Shown here piece after piece: positions 23,713-26,092 of a stretch of 26,092 bases of DNA. Made by a program: the position numbers and the translations under genes. This DNA is from JALHQU01 sp043745295 (GTDB taxonomy: Bacteria > Planctomycetota > Planctomycetia > Gemmatales > Gemmataceae): positions 1 to 26,092 of the forward strand of contig JAYTTN010000261.1 in the NCBI GenBank assembly GCA_043745295.1, read 5' to 3'. The notes under the pieces are model-generated. The model was not told where the DNA came from. It worked only from the letters and a program-made list of their open reading frames with translations, and did not search any database. Positions within the stretch are counted from its first letter, which is position 1. Each line of letters opens with the position of its first letter.

Positions 23713-25454
23713 TTCTTCGGCACGCCGACGTGCAGCACCGGCACCTTCCGCTTTTCTTCCTTGAACGTCAGCCCGGTCTGCTCGGTCACGGCCTTCAGCA
23801 CCTTCGCCGGGTCGCGGTCGGCGGCCTTCTCCGCCGCCGTCGCCGCGTTGTCCCAGCGGCTGTGGATGTACCAGTGGAACTTGGCGACCGCAGGGCCGTC
23901 CACGTCCAGCACCACCCGTTTGTCCAGGAACTCGCCCAGGCTACGGGCGAACGCCGTCATCGAGGTCGCGTAGTCCCACTGCGTGCGGATCGTGCGGTGC
24001 GGCTCGCCCGCCTTGTGGCTGAATCCCTTGTTCATCACCTCCTCGTCCGCGTACACGTCCACCTCGTCCTTCTCCCGCCACTCGCGCGGCTTCAGTTCGA
24101 ACTTGCCGCCGACGACGAGGACTTCTTGCTCGACCTCCTTCAAGGTGAGGACCACATCGAGGTCGCACTCGCCCAGGGCCTTCTGAAGGTCCGGCACCAG
24201 CTTCGCCAGCGGCGCGCCCTTGCGGACGACGAAGTCACCCTCCATGTCCACGTCCCGCTTCGCCGCCGGCCCGTCGAACACGACCTCCGGAGTCTTCAGG
24301 CCGGTGGCGTATTCGATGACGCTGGGCAGCTTCACCGCCTTGGGCTTCACCTTCACGCCGGGCTGGCGCGGGTCGATGGCGTCGGTCGAACACAGCGCCT
24401 TGTACGTCACCGCCGTGCCGTCGTCCTCGGCGAACAGCACGCCCATCGCCAGCCAGTTGGCCACGCCGGTGTCTCCGTCCGCCGCCCCCTGTTTGCGGAA
24501 CCGGTCGAGCAGGAACTCGCGGCGCTCATCGACGTGCGGCGGGGCCACCCGCTTCATGTACTGGTCGGGCTTCAGTTCGTAGGCCTTGCGGAACGCCTTC
24601 ATCCAGACCGGCTCGGCCGGCGGCTTCTTCTCCGGCACCGGCGCGTTCCGCCGGGCCGGCGCGCGGTCGCCGATCCCGGCCGTCAGGACGGCCGCCCCGA
24701 CCACCGCCGTCAGCACCCCGGCCGCGACCAGCGCGGCCCATTTCGTCTTGGAAATCATGGCGTTCGTGACCTCGTTCGCGAGTTGATGGATGGCAACACC
24801 TGCCCCGCCCGCCGCCCGGCCGACCGTCGCGTCGGCCAGCGCCGCCGGCACCGGCACCAGCAGCCCGACCGCCACCAGCGGCAGGTGATGCCGGGCCAGC
24901 CGCCCGGCCAGCCGCTTGCGGGCGGCGTCCAGCCGGCTGGCCAGCGTCCCTTCCGGGATGCCCAGTTCGGCCGCCACTTCGCCCCGCGGCCGGTCCTGGA
25001 TCAGGCACAGCACGACCGGCACGCGGAACTTGTCCGGCAGGGCGGCGAGTTCCCGGTCCAGCCACGTCGAGGGTTCGTCCGGCGGCGGGTCGGAGGCCGC
25101 CTCGCCGCGCCCTTCGGCCGCGCGGCGCTCGTGCTTCCGTAGCCGGGCGAAGGCGGTGCGGGCCTTCAGCGCCACCCGCACCGCCACGCCGTGCAGCCAG
25201 TCGCCGAGCGTCGGCCGGTGGGCGAGCGACTCGGCCCGGTTCACCAGCACGAGGAACACCGCCTGGAAGGCGTCGTCCGCGTCCGCGGCGTTGCCGAGGA
25301 TCCGCCGGCAGACGCCGTACACGGTCGGCCCGTGGCGGTGGACCAGCACGCCGAACGCGGCCTCGTCCCGGTCGCGGTGGAACCGCGCCAGCAGGTCGCC
25401 GTCGGCGTGCGGCGAGGGGAGTCGGGAGGCCAGTCGCGTGAACGGTGTGGGCAT
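23709..25454 (-). CDS. ECF-type sigma factor fused to a membrane segment and a large C-terminal domain
   Basis: A 581-residue protein. Sigma region 2 is at about 20-90 (LLARFHRDRDEAAFGVLVHRHG, DADDAFQAVFLVL), and region 4 at 131-185 (LAALPDKFRVPVVLC, AAELGIPEGTLASRLDAAR helix-turn-helix). A hydrophobic stretch (191-208) and a probable TM helix (238-261) follow, and the last 320 residues should be extracytoplasmic. The end (SMTAFARSLGEFLDKRVVLD...VTEQTGLTFKEEKRKVPVLHV) resembles the TIGR03435 domain. Fused sigma factors of this kind are frequent in Gemmata (ECF01-Gob-like). The fusion implies membrane-tethered signalling with release of the sigma part by proteolysis, which is inference. The ATG at the complement of 25452-25454 fits the domain; upstream in-frame codons are not conserved-looking. 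Confidence 0.85.
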   Translation of the reverse strand: MPTPFTRLASRLPSPHADGDLLARFHRDRDEAAFGVLVHRHGPTVYGVCRRILGNAADADDAFQAVFLVLVNRAESLAHRPTLGDWLHGVAVRVALKARTAFARLRKHERRAAEGRGEAASDPPPDEPSTWLDRELAALPDKFRVPVVLCLIQDRPRGEVAAELGIPEGTLASRLDAARKRLAGRLARHHLPLVAVGLLVPVPAALADATVGRAAGGAGVAIHQLANEVTNAMISKTKWAALVAAGVLTAVVGAAVLTAGIGDRAPARRNAPVPEKKPPAEPVWMKAFRKAYELKPDQYMKRVAPPHVDERREFLLDRFRKQGAADGDTGVANWLAMGVLFAEDDGTAVTYKALCSTDAIDPRQPGVKVKPKAVKLPSVIEYATGLKTPEVVFDGPAAKRDVDMEGDFVVRKGAPLAKLVPDLQKALGECDLDVVLTLKEVEQEVLVVGGKFELKPREWREKDEVDVYADEEVMNKGFSHKAGEPHRTIRTQWDYATSMTAFARSLGEFLDKRVVLDVDGPAVAKFHWYIHSRWDNAATAAEKAADRDPAKVLKAVTEQTGLTFKEEKRKVPVLHVGVPKK

Positions 25455-25560
25455 GGCGAACCCCAGTGCCCGGCGGGGCGTCCGGCAGTCGGGGAATTTT
25501 CGGAAAGTCGCCGACCCGATCGCGAGGGGTGAGGTTTTTTCCGGAAAATCCGTCCGAAGT

Positions 25561-25591
25561 TTTTCACTTTTGTCCACTTACTGTGTATAGT
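25561..25591 (+). promoter_or_regulatory. Candidate plus-strand promoter in divergent spacer
   Basis: TTTTCA (25561-25566) and TATAGT (25586-25591) are separated by 19 nt in an AT-rich patch that stands out between the sigma-factor gene and the plus-strand gene at 25623. TATAGT is a good -10 match; the -35 is poor and the spacing long. The start of transcription would be near 25598, leaving a short leader. Confidence 0.4.
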
Positions 25592-25622
25592 ATCCGCATG
25601 ACCATCACTCCGGGTCGCCGCC

Positions 25623-26092
25623 ATGCCCGCCTTCCCGCCCGCCCCCGTGGATATCGCCTGCCTGCTGCTCATCGCCAAGGGGCGGCGGCAGGGACTGCGC
25701 GGCCGCTGTCCCGGCGACCGGTTCCGCGCGGCGATGGCCATCCTGAAGCAGGAGAAGGCGCGGATGCGGGGGAAGTGGTCGCTCGACTCGGTGTACGAGT
25801 GGCCGGACGACGGCGACGACACACCCTGCGCGCCGCCGAAGCCCGCCCCGTCGGCCAGCTTGCCGCCAGTGCCGCGGTTCGTCAACCCGCCCAGCGTGTC
25901 CCGCTCGGTCGGCCCCGCGCCGGTGCTGGAGGCGCAGTTTGCCCGCCCGGTGCTGCACTTCCCGGAGGATACCAAAACCCCACCCCCCGGCCCCCCAGGG
26001 CCATTCCGTTATCGGGTTTGGGGGATGCCGATGAGCCGTCGGGCGAGGTCCGGGCTCACCTGGAGGGCTTCGATGGCGGCCGGGTTGCTGTC
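25623..26092 (+). CDS. Hypothetical protein, runs off right edge
   Basis: An open frame of 156 codons to the window end, starting MPAFPPAPVDIACLLLIAKG. It has a basic helix (DRFRAAMAILKQEKARMRGKWSLDSVY), then an acidic EWPDDGDD and a Pro-rich stretch (about 66-130). No family is recognised. The first 60 residues are protein-like; the later part, especially after residue 118 (TPPPGPPGP), is less so and overlaps a convergent minus-strand gene, so the true end may be earlier through a frameshift in the C-run at 25979-25996. It diverges from the sigma-factor gene and may be co-regulated. Confidence 0.45.
   Translation, partial: MPAFPPAPVDIACLLLIAKGRRQGLRGRCPGDRFRAAMAILKQEKARMRGKWSLDSVYEWPDDGDDTPCAPPKPAPSASLPPVPRFVNPPSVSRSVGPAPVLEAQFARPVLHFPEDTKTPPPGPPGPFRYRVWGMPMSRRARSGLTWRASMAAGLL
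26009..26092 (-). CDS. C-terminal fragment of unidentified protein (runs off right edge)
   Basis: On the minus strand the last 27 codons read DSNPAAIEALQVSPDLARRL then IGIPQTR and a TAA stop (complement of 26009-26011). The amphipathic helix pattern and codon use look coding, in contrast to the plus frame across the same bases. Too little is present to assign a family. Confidence 0.5.
   Translation of the reverse strand, partial: DSNPAAIEALQVSPDLARRLIGIPQTR

Noticed and set aside
25598..25622. Leaderless ATG at 25598 downstream of the TATAGT box
   Set aside because: Its frame gives Arg/His/Pro-rich sequence without protein character; the frame from 25623 is better.

Overview
The window looks like chromosomal DNA from a planctomycete of the Gemmataceae (Gemmata and relatives). 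The grounds are very high GC, a tandem-domain DUF1080 protein beside a Tat-exported Gfo/Idh/MocA protein, a TIGR03067-type secreted protein, a DUF5690-type membrane protein, and an ECF sigma factor fused to a membrane segment and a large C-terminal domain. These are family-level recognitions made by reading; no search was run.

Left part (1-9,000): the first codons of mutS2 run off the left edge. A minus-strand block follows: SAM methyltransferase, TIGR03067-like protein (GTGA overlap with the methyltransferase), DUF4440-like membrane-anchored protein and a PiT phosphate transporter. A HAD phosphatase, ribosomal protein bL21 (rplU) and a secreted rhodanese lie on the plus strand. The rhodanese converges, over a strong hairpin, on a secreted hypothetical protein, and an exported amidohydrolase comes next.

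Middle (9,000-16,000): msrA is followed closely by a truncated DUF3800 gene that ends inside a 122-bp palindromic element. Next come a second methyltransferase with a dyad over its promoter region, the Gfo/Idh/MocA and double-DUF1080 pair (minus strand), a 68-residue orphan ORF and an ABC-2 type permease without an ATPase.

Right part (16,000-26,092): two AT-richer zinc-ribbon membrane proteins in tandem, a DUF5690/MFS-like transporter, a patatin-like phospholipase with an export signal, a short relic of hisH, a Panacea-domain (SocA-like) gene overlapping a coiled-coil two-TM protein (a likely toxin-antitoxin or defence pair), a divergent EF-Tu paralogue with a TTG start, pdxH, and the ECF sigma fusion. 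The sigma gene is divergent from an unrecognised gene that runs off the right edge, where the tail of a minus-strand gene also enters.

The most notable observations are the Panacea/two-TM pair next to the hisH remnant, a dispersed family of long perfect palindromes (two 122-bp copies with 13-bp terminal inverted repeats) that supply stop codons to two genes, and the divergent EF-Tu. Apart from these, the window is a mosaic of single genes and two-gene units rather than one long pathway operon.
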